A DNA stretch of 64,000 nucleotides, taken from positions 1 to 64,000 of the forward strand of contig NZ_JAGPWC010000029.1 in the NCBI RefSeq assembly GCF_018119405.1, given 5' to 3'. Positions 17,798 to 25,888 of this stretch are shown here, one piece after another (positions within the stretch are counted from its first letter, which is position 1; the number at the start of each line of letters is the position of its first letter). Under the pieces are notes generated by a model that saw only the letters and a program-made list of their open reading frames with translations, was not told where the DNA came from and did not search any database. Source of the stretch: Massilia sp. ST3. Lineage in GTDB: Bacteria > Pseudomonadota > Gammaproteobacteria > Burkholderiales > Burkholderiaceae_D. A program made the translations under genes and the position numbers.

Positions 17798-19647
17798 CAG
17801 AAGGTGAACCCGAGTGAGAAGTGCAGGCGCGCCTTGCGCACCGCGTGGCCATAGGCCAGGTCGACGTTGATCGGCCCGACCGGGCTGCGCCAGCGCGCGC
17901 CGACGCCATAGCCCGACTTGGGCTTGAGGTCGCCCACCTTGTCGGCGGCGTTGCCGGCGTCGTAGAACACGGCTACGCCCCAGGGCGGACGGAACCAGTA
18001 CTGGTACTCCGCGCTGGCGGTCAACAGGTACTTGCCGCCCACGATGGCCTCGCCCTCGCGCACGCCCAGCTCGCGGTAGCCGTAGCCGCGCACCGACTGG
18101 TCGCCGCCGGCGCGGAACAGGAAGGTGGAAGGCACGCCCAGCTTTTCCTTGGATGCCACCGCGCCGAATTCGCCGCGCAGCACCAGGGTGCCGGTCTCGC
18201 CCAGCGGCTTGAAGGCCTGGCCGCGCAGGTAGAGGCGCAGGAATTTTTCGTCGGTCAGGATCGGCAGCAGGGCGCCGCCCAGCTGGCCGCTCAGCACATA
18301 GCCGTTGGTCGGCTGGATCAGGCTGTCCAGCTTGCGCCGGGTGATGCTGTAGGTGAGCGGCAGGCTGCGCGTGCGGGTCGAGGGCGCGGGCGGCACTTCG
18401 CGTTCCTCGGTCAGGGCTTCCAGGGTCAGGCTGCGTTCCAGCAGCGGCGTGCCCCAGCTGCGCCGCGCGGCCACCGTGGCCAGGGTGGTGATCTCGCCGC
18501 GCACGTCGTTGCGCTCGATGCCGGCGCCGACGCTGTCGTTGTAGCCCTTGGGCGTGGTCGGCCAGTAGAAGTCGACGCGCGCGGTCTGGCGCTTCTGCTC
18601 GTACAGGATGTCGCTCTTCATGCGCTTGCCCAGCACGTTCAGGTCGTCGTAGCTGAGCTGGGCGCGGCCGCCGGTGTCGGTCGAGAAGCCGACGCCGACC
18701 TCGACGTTCTTGCGCTTGTTCTCGGTCACGCGCACCAGCACCGGCAGCACGGTGGGCCCAACGGGCGTCTGCGGGCTGGAGGCGCCGTCCTCGTCGCCGT
18801 CCTTCAGGTCTTCCAGCTCGGCATTGAGCACGGCGCGCATGTCGGCGCTCACTTCGACGCTGCTGAAATAGCCGGTGTCCTGCAGGCGCGACTGGAAGGC
18901 CTGGAGCGCGGCTTCGCTGTACTCGTCGCCCGGCTTGATCTGGTTCAGGTTGGTGATCACGTTGCGCGGATAGCGCTTGAGGCCGCGGATGCGCAGCTCG
19001 CCGAAGCGCATTTCAGGACCGCTGTCGATCACGACGCGCAGCAGGGCGCGGTGTTCGTCCGGGTCGACTGTGGCGCTGGTCTCGACCAGCTGGGCGCGCG
19101 GGAAGCGGGTCTGGGCCACGTCGCGCAGCAGGGCGCGCTTGGCGGCTTCCCAGTCGCCCTGGACGAAGCGGGCGCCGACCGGCAGGCTCCAGCGCTGGCG
19201 CAGGGCGTTGGCGTCGAAAGGCGCGGCGCCCTTGTCGAAGGGGACGAAGCCGCGCAGCACCAGGTCGACGTCGCCGACCAGCACCGGCTCGCCCGGATCG
19301 ACGATCACGCGCGCCACCGGGCGGCTGCCGCTGGTGTCGAGACCGGCCGAGACGGTGGGCGAGTAATAGCCTTCGGTGGCGACCAGGGTCTTGACCTGTT
19401 CGGGGGCTTCCTTGACCAGGCGCTGCAGCTGTTCCAGGTCGACGCGGGAGTTGCCGCGCCAGCGCACCAGGTCGAGGTTATCCTCCAGCAGTTCCTCGAG
19501 CCGGCGCGGCGCGTCGATGCGCACCGTGTAGTCGATCCCCTGGGTATTCCCCTGCGCCGCTGCTGCGGACGCGAACAATAGGGCGCCGATGCCTAGGACG
19601 AGGCGCGGCGCTGGGGAGGGACAGGTGATCGATCTTTCAGGAAACAT
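17797..19647 (-). CDS. tamA: Outer-membrane Omp85-family protein TamA
   Basis: A 616-residue Omp85-family protein with a signal peptide ([17 protein letters not shown]), POTRA-like domains over about residues 35-290 and a C-terminal 16-strand barrel domain. The barrel shows the Omp85 lid motif segment [10 protein letters not shown] and ends with the aromatic outer-membrane signal (HFSLGFTF). TamA is the outer-membrane half of the TAM complex and recruits the TamB C-terminus. An acidic insert near residues 280-295 ([13 protein letters not shown]) sits at the POTRA/barrel junction and is unusual. The ATG at 19647 has TGGAG upstream. tamB follows immediately. Confidence 0.92.
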   Translation of the reverse strand: MFPERSITCPSPAPRLVLGIGALLFASAAAAQGNTQGIDYTVRIDAPRRLEELLEDNLDLVRWRGNSRVDLEQLQRLVKEAPEQVKTLVATEGYYSPTVSAGLDTSGSRPVARVIVDPGEPVLVGDVDLVLRGFVPFDKGAAPFDANALRQRWSLPVGARFVQGDWEAAKRALLRDVAQTRFPRAQLVETSATVDPDEHRALLRVVIDSGPEMRFGELRIRGLKRYPRNVITNLNQIKPGDEYSEAALQAFQSRLQDTGYFSSVEVSADMRAVLNAELEDLKDGDEDGASSPQTPVGPTVLPVLVRVTENKRKNVEVGVGFSTDTGGRAQLSYDDLNVLGKRMKSDILYEQKRQTARVDFYWPTTPKGYNDSVGAGIERNDVRGEITTLATVAARRSWGTPLLERSLTLEALTEEREVPPAPSTRTRSLPLTYSITRRKLDSLIQPTNGYVLSGQLGGALLPILTDEKFLRLYLRGQAFKPLGETGTLVLRGEFGAVASKEKLGVPSTFLFRAGGDQSVRGYGYRELGVREGEAIVGGKYLLTASAEYQYWFRPPWGVAVFYDAGNAADKVGDLKPKSGYGVGARWRSPVGPINVDLAYGHAVRKARLHFSLGFTF

Positions 19648-19820
19648 ATGACTCCAGCAAGAATATTCCCGGCATCTTAATAGATAGTCAAAAACGATGT
19701 CGAACGCTTAACTGTAGAGTACGGGCTGGAAGGCGACCGTGCGTCGGCACACGGTGCGCCGGATTTGTGCCAGAATCCGTGGTTTTCCCCGCCCGTCCGG
19801 GCGCCATCTCTTTCCAGACC

Positions 19821-20537
19821 ATGAACACGCCATCCCAAGACACCGCACTCGTCCTGTTCAGCGGCGGCCAGGACTCCACCACCTGCCTCGCCTGGGCCCT
19901 GCAACGCTATGCCCGCGTCGAGACGATTGGCTTCGACTATGGCCAGCGCCACGCGATCGAGCTCGAAGTGCGCCCGACCCTGCTGGCCAAGCTGCGCGCA
20001 CTGGACCCGGAATGGGATGCGCGCCTGGGCGAGGACCACATGATCGACCTGTCCCTGATCGGCAAGATCTCGGACACGGCCCTGACCAGCAACGTGGCGA
20101 TCGCGATGCAGGAGAACGGCTTGCCGAATACCTTCGTCCCGGGACGCAACCTGCTGTTCATGACGGTGGCCGCCACCGTCGCCTACCGCCGCGGCCTGAA
20201 CGTGCTGGTGGGCGGCATGTGCGAAACCGATTTCTCCGGCTATCCGGACTGCCGCGACGACACCATGAAGGCGTTGCAGGTGGCCCTGAACCTGGGCATG
20301 GCCACGCGCCTGAAGGTCGAGACGCCGCTGATGTGGATCGACAAGGCGCAGACCTGGGAGCTGGCCGAGCAGGAAGGCGGCGAGGCCCTGGTGGACCTGG
20401 TCCGCTTCGACACCCACACCTGCTACCTGGGCGAGCGCGGCGCCGCCCACGACTGGGGCCACGGCTGCGGCACCTGCCCGGCCTGCGCCCTGCGCGCGCG
20501 CGGCTACGCCCAGTACAAGGCAAGCAAAGAAGGCTGA
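19821..20537 (+). CDS. queC: 7-cyano-7-deazaguanine synthase QueC
   Basis: A 238-residue enzyme that converts 7-carboxy-7-deazaguanine, ammonia and ATP to preQ0 in the queuosine pathway. The PP-loop SGGQDS is at residues 14-19 and the zinc site is Cys201, Cys216, Cys219 and Cys222 (CGTCPAC). The ATG at 19821 is preferred over one at 19767 because homologues begin just before the PP-loop; neither has a strong Shine-Dalgarno. It is divergent from tamA and sits 14 bases before a metallophosphoesterase gene. No other queuosine gene is in the window and no preQ1 riboswitch was recognised upstream. Confidence 0.93.
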   Translation: MNTPSQDTALVLFSGGQDSTTCLAWALQRYARVETIGFDYGQRHAIELEVRPTLLAKLRALDPEWDARLGEDHMIDLSLIGKISDTALTSNVAIAMQENGLPNTFVPGRNLLFMTVAATVAYRRGLNVLVGGMCETDFSGYPDCRDDTMKALQVALNLGMATRLKVETPLMWIDKAQTWELAEQEGGEALVDLVRFDTHTCYLGERGAAHDWGHGCGTCPACALRARGYAQYKASKEG

Positions 20538-20551
20538 CCCCGGAGGCCCTC

Positions 20552-21295
20552 GTGCGCCTGGCCATCCTCACCGACCTGCACGCCAACCGCGAGGCGCTCG
20601 AAGCCTGCCTGGCGCATGCCGGGCGCCAGCGCGCCGACCAATATGCCTTCCTGGGCGACCTGGTGGGCTACGGGGCCGATCCCGGCTGGGTGGTCGACAC
20701 CGTGATGGAGCACGTGGCGCGCGGCGCGCTGGCGGTGCAGGGCAACCATGACTACGCGGCGACCCATGCCGAACGGCCCGGCATGCATCCGGAAGCGCTG
20801 CAGGCGCTCGAATGGACGCGCGCCCGCTTCTCTCCCGAACAAAAGGCCTTCCTGGCGCGGCTTCCGCTGATGCAGCAGTACGGCGACGCGCTGCTGGTGC
20901 ATGCCAGCGCCTGGCGTCCGGAAAAATGGGAATACGTGACCGGCCCGGAGCAGGCCGCGCGCAGCCTGGGCGCGACGGCCAGCCGCCTGGTGTTCTCGGG
21001 TCACGTGCACGTGACCGCGCTGTACCGGCGCGCGGACGACGGCCGCATGGGCAGCCACGTACCGGCGGCGGACAGCTGCATCGTGCTCGACCCGCGCTAC
21101 CGCTACCTGGCGATCGTGGGCGCGGCGGGGCAGCCGCGCGACGCGGACAACGCGGCCTGCTATGCGCTGTTCGACGACGCCACGCGCGAGCTGTGTTTTT
21201 ACCGCGTGCCCTACGACCACGGCGCGGCGGCGCGCAAGGTGATCGCCGTGGGATTGCCGCTGGTGTTCGCGATGCGGCTGATCGAAAGGATTTGA
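20552..21295 (+). CDS. YfcE/MJ0936-type metallophosphoesterase
   Basis: A 247-residue calcineurin-like phosphoesterase. Metal-binding motifs appear in order: DLH near the N-terminus, GDLVGYG, GNHD, and GHVH. The start is GTG at 20552 with GGAGG five bases upstream, which is far better than any upstream ATG. The closest architecture is the single-domain protein often annotated as a predicted serine/threonine phosphatase; the substrate is unknown. It lies 14 bases after queC and is probably cotranscribed, though no functional link to queuosine is evident. Two repeat elements follow its stop. Confidence 0.82.
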   Translation: MRLAILTDLHANREALEACLAHAGRQRADQYAFLGDLVGYGADPGWVVDTVMEHVARGALAVQGNHDYAATHAERPGMHPEALQALEWTRARFSPEQKAFLARLPLMQQYGDALLVHASAWRPEKWEYVTGPEQAARSLGATASRLVFSGHVHVTALYRRADDGRMGSHVPAADSCIVLDPRYRYLAIVGAAGQPRDADNAACYALFDDATRELCFYRVPYDHGAAARKVIAVGLPLVFAMRLIERI

Positions 21296-21301
21296 ACCAC
21301 T

Positions 21302-21412
21302 CGTAGGGTTGGCGGCTCTGCCGCCGACGCGTTCAACGCACGTTCGCCGGTTCGTGCGCGACACGGGGCCGCTAACTATCGCCGCGTCGGCGGCGAAGCC
21401 GCCAACCCTACG
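21302..21412. repeat. Family A inverted-repeat element (copy 1)
   Basis: A 111-bp element bounded by 30-bp inverted repeats that differ at two positions (21302-21331 and 21383-21412). The ends begin CGTAGGGTTGGCGG. Each arm is itself a small GGCGG/CCGCC hairpin. Its interior, read on the minus strand, closely matches the interior of the element at 49132. No coding capacity; MITE- or REPIN-like. Confidence 0.85.
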
Positions 21413-21441
21413 GTGGGCGAATCAGCAGTAGTGATAGTGAC

Positions 21442-21553
21442 GTAGGGTGGACGGGTTTCCCGTCCACGCGGTGATGGTTTGCAGCGAGATCATCCGGACC
21501 GTCATCGGAGCCTGAAACGATCACCGCGTGGACGGCATAGCCATCCACCCTAC
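21442..21553. repeat. Family A inverted-repeat element (copy 2)
   Basis: A 112-bp element with 34-bp terminal inverted repeats (30 of 34 match), ends GTAGGGTGGACGG. It lies 29 bases from copy 1 and 8 bases from the stop of the GGDEF/EAL gene. Its interior differs from copy 1, so the ends are conserved and the middle varies. Confidence 0.85.
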
Positions 21554-21561
21554 AGCATGCG

Positions 21562-24219
21562 CTAGCAATATCTCCGCACCAGCCCCGGCACCGCCTCCTG
21601 CTCCACCGGAGGACTGAACAGGAAGCCCTGGAACTCGTCGCAGTCCATCTCGCGCAGGATCGCCAGCTGCTCCGGCGTCTCCACCCCCTCGGCCACCACC
21701 TTGAGCTTCAGGCCGCGCGCCAGGTTGATGATGGACAGGGCGATGGCGGCGCTGTCGCCGTCGCGGTCGAGGTCGCGCACGAAGGCGCGGTCGACCTTCA
21801 GGCGCGCCACCGGGAAGCGCTTCAGGTAGGCCAGGCTCGAGTAGCCGGTACCGAAATCGTCGATCGACAGCTCCACCCCGAGCGCGCGGATCTCGTGCAT
21901 CAGCGCGTCGACTTCGTCTTCGCGGCTCATGAGGGCGGTCTCGGTGATCTCCAGCTCCAGGCAGCCGCTCCCGATGCCGTGGCGCGCCAGGCAGCCGCGC
22001 ACGGTGTCGAGCAGGCCTTTCTGGTAGAACTGGCGCGGCGACAGGTTGACCGCCACCCGCACCGGCCGTCCCAGCTGCTCGCGCCAGTCGCGCATCAGGC
22101 GGCAGGTTTCCTCGAGCGCCCAGGCGCCCATCGGGATGATCAGGCCGGTGCGCTCGGCGATCGGGATGAACTGTGCCGGCGAGACCTCGCCCAGCTCGGG
22201 GCTGGTCCAGCGCATCAGGGCTTCGAAGCCGACCACCTGTTCGCCGTCGATGGTGACCTTGGGCTGGAACACCAGGCGCAGTTCGCGCCTTTCCAGCGCG
22301 CGCCGCAGGTGGGCTTCGACGGTCAGGCGCTGGTCCAGGCTGGTGTGCATGCTGGCCGAGAAGAAGTGGACCGCTTCGCCGACCTCGATCCCGTGGCCGC
22401 TGCAGGCGTTCTGCGCTGCGCGGTACAGTTCGTCGGCGCTGCGTCCGTCCTGGGGGAACATCGCCACGCCCAGCACCGGCTCCAGGTAGAAGTCGCGGCC
22501 GTCGATGGCGAGCGGTCCGGACAGCATGTCGTGCACCTGCATGGCGAAGCGCTCGATCGCGCCGCGGTTGGCGGCGTCGAGCAGGAAGGCGAATTCGGCG
22601 CCGCGGATGCGCGCCACGACGCCAGGGCTTCCCCCGGCATCATCGCCGCCGGCCGCGCGTAACTGGTCGCCGATGCGGCGCAGGGCGCGGTCGGCGGCGT
22701 CGCGCCCGAGCAGGTCGACGACTTCGTGCAGGCGCTGGAACACCACCACCATGGCCGCCAGGTTGCGTTCGCCCGCCGCCGCGCCGGCCAGGCGCGCTTC
22801 CAGCAGGCGCCAGAACTGGTTCTGGTTCGGCAGGCCGGTGAGCGCATCGAATTCCGCCAGGTAGGCCAGGCGCGCCTCGGCCCGTTCGCGCTCGGTGATG
22901 TCGGTCAGGACCGTCACCAGCTGCGGGTCGCCGCCTTCGCCGGTCAGGCGGCTGGTCAGCTCGATGACGGTGCGCGCCTCGCCGCCGCCGTCGCGCATGG
23001 CGCCGATCGCTTCCACGCTGCGGCCCCCTTCCAGCACGGCGGCGTAGCGCCGTTCGCGTTCCTCGCCCTGTTCGCCCAGCACGCTGCGCTCGTCCTGGTC
23101 CATCAGTTCCTCGGGTGACTTGCCGACCAGGCGGCCGAAGGCCTCGTTGGCGAGCACGATGCGGCGTGCGCGGTCCAGCACCCAGATCGGCGCGCCGACC
23201 GCGTTGATCAGGGACGCCAGGTAATCGAAGCGCCGCGCCAGCCGCGATTCGCTGGCCGAGAGCAGCTCGATCAGGCGGAACTGGCGGCGCGAGTCGCGTC
23301 CCACGCGCCAGGCCAGCAGCGACAGCACCGCCGACAGCAGCAGGTAGAAGGCCAGCGCCGTCCACAGCGTGTCGTACCAGGCGTCCAGCGCGGCGTCCCG
23401 GTTCAGGCCCGTGATGATCACCAGCGGAAAGCCTTCCACCGTGTCGTAGCCGTACAGCCGCGCGATGCCGTCGAGCGGGCTGGCGGCTTCGATGGTGCCG
23501 CGCGGCGCGCGCGGCAGGTAGGTGCTGAACAAGGGGGTGTCGAGGAAGGAGCGGCCGATCCCTTGCGGATAGGAGGGCCCCCGGATCAGCATGGTGCCGT
23601 CGCGGTGGAACAGCGTCACCGAGCCGCCGGGGCCGAGGTCGATCAGCTGGTAGATCCTGTCGAAGTGGGCCGAGTCCACCTGCGCCACGACGCTGCCGAC
23701 GCGCCGCATGGCCTTGTCCGTGACCTGGCGCGTGAAGGTGATCACGCCGCGCCCGTTGCCGCGCTCCACGGTGGCGATGGCGATCTGGGGATTCGGACCG
23801 CCCGGCGCCCCCGTCGGCGCCGGCAGGGCCAGGGCGACGGCCTCGTCGGCGCGCGCATCGGCCAGCAGCGTGCCGTTGGCGTCGAAAGCGGCGATGCGCA
23901 GCAGGTAGGCGTGGGCCGGACCCGCGCTTTCCTCGGCCAGCAGGCGCGCGAGCGCGGCGGGATCGCGGCGCATGGCGCTGGCAGCGCGTTGCAGCGCGCC
24001 ATCGACGGCCTGGGCGACGCTCGTGGTCTGGGCGGCGAAAATCACCGCGATGTTGCGCAGGTTGGTCTTTTGTTCGCGAACCGTGTCGTCATAGCTGGCG
24101 TAGAGCATCGACGCTGTCACCATGCCCAGGGCGGCGATCAGGCCGGCCGCGATGATCACCAGCCGGGCAAGCGGATAGGGGCGGGTTGTCGGTGGAGCTG
24201 GATGATCCGTTTTTTGCAT
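21562..24219 (-). CDS. Membrane sensor GGDEF/EAL phosphodiesterase
   Basis: An 885-residue c-di-GMP signalling protein. Order: transmembrane helix (about 17-38), periplasmic CACHE-like sensor (about 45-290), second helix, PAS domain, GGDEF domain, EAL domain. The GGDEF signature is degenerate (RGAEF), so cyclase activity is unlikely. The EAL domain keeps EALMRW, NLSPRQF, the ETAL glutamate, DDFGTGYSS and VAEGVET, so it should hydrolyse c-di-GMP, with the GGDEF domain perhaps binding GTP as a regulator. The start at 24219 (MQKTD) is preferred; an in-frame ATG at 24288 would add 23 residues. Confidence 0.9.
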   Translation of the reverse strand: MQKTDHPAPPTTRPYPLARLVIIAAGLIAALGMVTASMLYASYDDTVREQKTNLRNIAVIFAAQTTSVAQAVDGALQRAASAMRRDPAALARLLAEESAGPAHAYLLRIAAFDANGTLLADARADEAVALALPAPTGAPGGPNPQIAIATVERGNGRGVITFTRQVTDKAMRRVGSVVAQVDSAHFDRIYQLIDLGPGGSVTLFHRDGTMLIRGPSYPQGIGRSFLDTPLFSTYLPRAPRGTIEAASPLDGIARLYGYDTVEGFPLVIITGLNRDAALDAWYDTLWTALAFYLLLSAVLSLLAWRVGRDSRRQFRLIELLSASESRLARRFDYLASLINAVGAPIWVLDRARRIVLANEAFGRLVGKSPEELMDQDERSVLGEQGEERERRYAAVLEGGRSVEAIGAMRDGGGEARTVIELTSRLTGEGGDPQLVTVLTDITERERAEARLAYLAEFDALTGLPNQNQFWRLLEARLAGAAAGERNLAAMVVVFQRLHEVVDLLGRDAADRALRRIGDQLRAAGGDDAGGSPGVVARIRGAEFAFLLDAANRGAIERFAMQVHDMLSGPLAIDGRDFYLEPVLGVAMFPQDGRSADELYRAAQNACSGHGIEVGEAVHFFSASMHTSLDQRLTVEAHLRRALERRELRLVFQPKVTIDGEQVVGFEALMRWTSPELGEVSPAQFIPIAERTGLIIPMGAWALEETCRLMRDWREQLGRPVRVAVNLSPRQFYQKGLLDTVRGCLARHGIGSGCLELEITETALMSREDEVDALMHEIRALGVELSIDDFGTGYSSLAYLKRFPVARLKVDRAFVRDLDRDGDSAAIALSIINLARGLKLKVVAEGVETPEQLAILREMDCDEFQGFLFSPPVEQEAVPGLVRRYC

Positions 24220-24313
24220 GCCTTGTCTGCGCAAGAGGTCGGTCGACCAGTGTCCCGATTCTACCTTGCTGCATGCGGGCACGGCCACGCGGCCGGATCA
24301 TTTTTTGCACCCA

Positions 24314-24339
24314 AGAAAAAGGCCGGGATGAACCCGGCC
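24314..24339 (-). terminator. Rho-independent terminator
   Basis: On the minus strand GGCCGGG-TTCAT-CCCGGCC is followed by TTTTTCTT, 23 bases after the stop of the small membrane protein gene. A textbook terminator; it also separates that gene from the GGDEF/EAL gene downstream. Confidence 0.88.
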
Positions 24340-24362
24340 ATGAAGGAGGAGTGAAGCGGGAA

Positions 24363-24743
24363 TCAGGCGGCTGCGGGGACGACAGGTTTCGCCAGGCGCG
24401 CCTTGCGCGAGCGGCTCACCAGGTACCAGACCAGGGCCAGCGGCAGCAGCAGGGGCAGCAGCAGCGGCGAGACCAGCACCGCCAGCGATACCGCGCCGAG
24501 GCCGAGGGCGCCGAGCAGGATCACGCCGACGCCGGCGAAGACCACCGCCAGCACCACGCCGACCACCAGCGTGACGAGCAGGCCCAGCAGGGCGCCGCCG
24601 CCCGCCAGCATCAGGCCCAGCAGGGAGCCGAAGGGACCGTCGAATTCCTCGCCATCGATGTTCAGGTGCATGCCGGCGTCAAGCATGTCCCAGAGCAGCA
24701 GGGCAAACAGGGCGATCAGCAGGTAGGGGGCGTACTTTTTCAT
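24363..24743 (-). CDS. Small multi-helix membrane protein, unknown function
   Basis: A 126-residue protein with about three long hydrophobic helices (7-22, 37-75, 80-110), an acidic periplasmic or cytoplasmic loop (NIDGEEFDGPFG), and a basic C-terminal tail (SRSRKARLAK). The start is the ATG at 24743 (MKKYAPYLL), preceded by AAGAGGA; longer in-frame starts lack a ribosome site and add a non-hydrophobic leader. It resembles small membrane proteins induced by envelope stress, but no family was recognised with confidence. Monocistronic, closed by a strong terminator. Confidence 0.65.
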   Translation of the reverse strand: MKKYAPYLLIALFALLLWDMLDAGMHLNIDGEEFDGPFGSLLGLMLAGGGALLGLLVTLVVGVVLAVVFAGVGVILLGALGLGAVSLAVLVSPLLLPLLLPLALVWYLVSRSRKARLAKPVVPAAA

Positions 24744-24911
24744 GGCGGTCCTCTTCAGGTTGTTGGTCATCGCGTTATCGCTTTGCATGGTGCCAATGTA
24801 GGCGCGTGCGCCGGGACGGGCCATCGGAATGCGACAAAACGCAATTTTTGCGGGCCAAACGGCCGGCGCACGCGACAGGCGGTTTTGCCCTTGGGCAGGC
24901 CGGATTTTTCC

Positions 24912-24939
24912 TTGCAATGCCTTGAATGTTTCCTATACT
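24912..24939 (+). promoter_or_regulatory. Predicted sigma-70 promoter
   Basis: TTGCAA (24912-24917) and TATACT (24934-24939) are 16 bases apart. The predicted start near 24946 gives a leader of about 22 bases before the small gene at 24969, which supports that gene being expressed. Confidence 0.5.
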
Positions 24940-24968
24940 GACAGCCTGCTCTGTGACAGGGGGATCCT

Positions 24969-25202
24969 ATGCACGCTGTGTTTCATGGAATCCGGGACCA
25001 CCTGGCTGAACCGCTTCCGGTACTGGCCAACAGCGGCCCCAAAGGCCCGCCATCGGCGCCGCCTACCATACCGCCGATCATCATCAACCCCTTCAATCGG
25101 CACACACCTTCCCCGGCCATCGATCCGCGGCCGGTGCCGCCCGGTCCGCCGGTACGCCCGCCACGCGGGCCGGACTGGCGCTGCCCGCGCGTCGCCCGCT
25201 AG
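24969..25202 (+). CDS. 77-residue proline-rich small protein
   Basis: A 77-codon gene with AGGGGGA six bases before its ATG and a good promoter 30 bases upstream. The first 20 residues (MHAVFHGIRDHLAEPLPVLA) could form a helix; the rest is mostly Pro, Gly and Arg (VPPGPPVRPPRGPDW) and probably disordered. No signal peptide is clear. It precedes the 166-residue gene at 25286 and may share its transcript. The family was not recognised; expression signals are the main support. Confidence 0.45.
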   Translation: MHAVFHGIRDHLAEPLPVLANSGPKGPPSAPPTIPPIIINPFNRHTPSPAIDPRPVPPGPPVRPPRGPDWRCPRVAR

Positions 25203-25285
25203 CAGCGCGCCCGTGCGCAGCGGGCTTTGCCGGTTTCCTCTATGATCTCGGCTTTGGGCTGCGGCCCACCGAAGGAAACCGACAA

Positions 25286-25786
25286 ATGAACGACGACATC
25301 CACGATCACGACGCCGAAGATGGCGGCCCCATCCAGGAGGCCCGCCTGTGGCAAGGTAACGGCTGGACGGCGCGTGTCATCAAGAACGAGGACGACGAAG
25401 GCTGGGCCGTGGCGATGTTCAAGGATGGCGAGCCGGAACCGGCCCTGGTCGGCCCCTGGACCATGGGCCGCGACAAGAAGAATCCCAAGCCGCTCGACGT
25501 CAACGCCTTCAACACCCTGGTCAAGACGGCATCGGAAGTGATCCGCCGCCACGAGCAGCACCTGCACGCGATCTTGCACAAGAGCACCGTGGTCTCGACC
25601 GGACAGGGCGAGCTCAAGGTGACCCTGGACATCGTGCCGGACGACGACGACCCCTACGGCATGTTGGCCGCCACCGACGAGATGGGCGAGCAAGTGGCGA
25701 AGGTGCGCGTGCCGGCCAGCTTCAAGCTGACGCCGGCGTCGGCCGAGGCCTGGATCGAAAGCGGCTTCCGCGCCCCGCGCGCTTGA
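25286..25786 (+). CDS. Conserved hypothetical protein, acidic, 166 residues
   Basis: A soluble acidic protein with no signal peptide or membrane segment. The N-terminus is rich in Asp and His (NDDIHDHDAEDGG); the central part (WTARVIKNEDDEGWAVAMFK, LVGPWTMGRDKKNPKPLD) looks like a folded alpha/beta domain of the kind found in uncharacterised proteins of Oxalobacteraceae. Function unknown. It could be cotranscribed with the proline-rich gene before it. An imperfect GC-rich hairpin lies after the stop, at about 25815-25845, without a T-run. Confidence 0.7.
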   Translation: MNDDIHDHDAEDGGPIQEARLWQGNGWTARVIKNEDDEGWAVAMFKDGEPEPALVGPWTMGRDKKNPKPLDVNAFNTLVKTASEVIRRHEQHLHAILHKSTVVSTGQGELKVTLDIVPDDDDPYGMLAATDEMGEQVAKVRVPASFKLTPASAEAWIESGFRAPRA

Positions 25787-25888
25787 GGCGCAGTCTGCAA
25801 TAAGCCACAGCGCGGGCCGCCGGACTCCTCCGGCGCGGCCCAAACTGGTACTATTTCCCCTAAGCATCATTAATTACATGGGGAAGCA

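Noticed and set aside
15014..17854. Long open frame of over 900 codons opposite tamB and the start of tamA
   Set aside because: It is an antisense frame created by GC-rich codon bias; its product is Ala/Gly/Arg/Gln-rich without any domain, while the minus strand has clear TamB and TamA signatures.
19700..19820. preQ1 riboswitch upstream of queC
   Set aside because: No preQ1-type stem, loop and A-rich tail pattern could be fitted in this leader.
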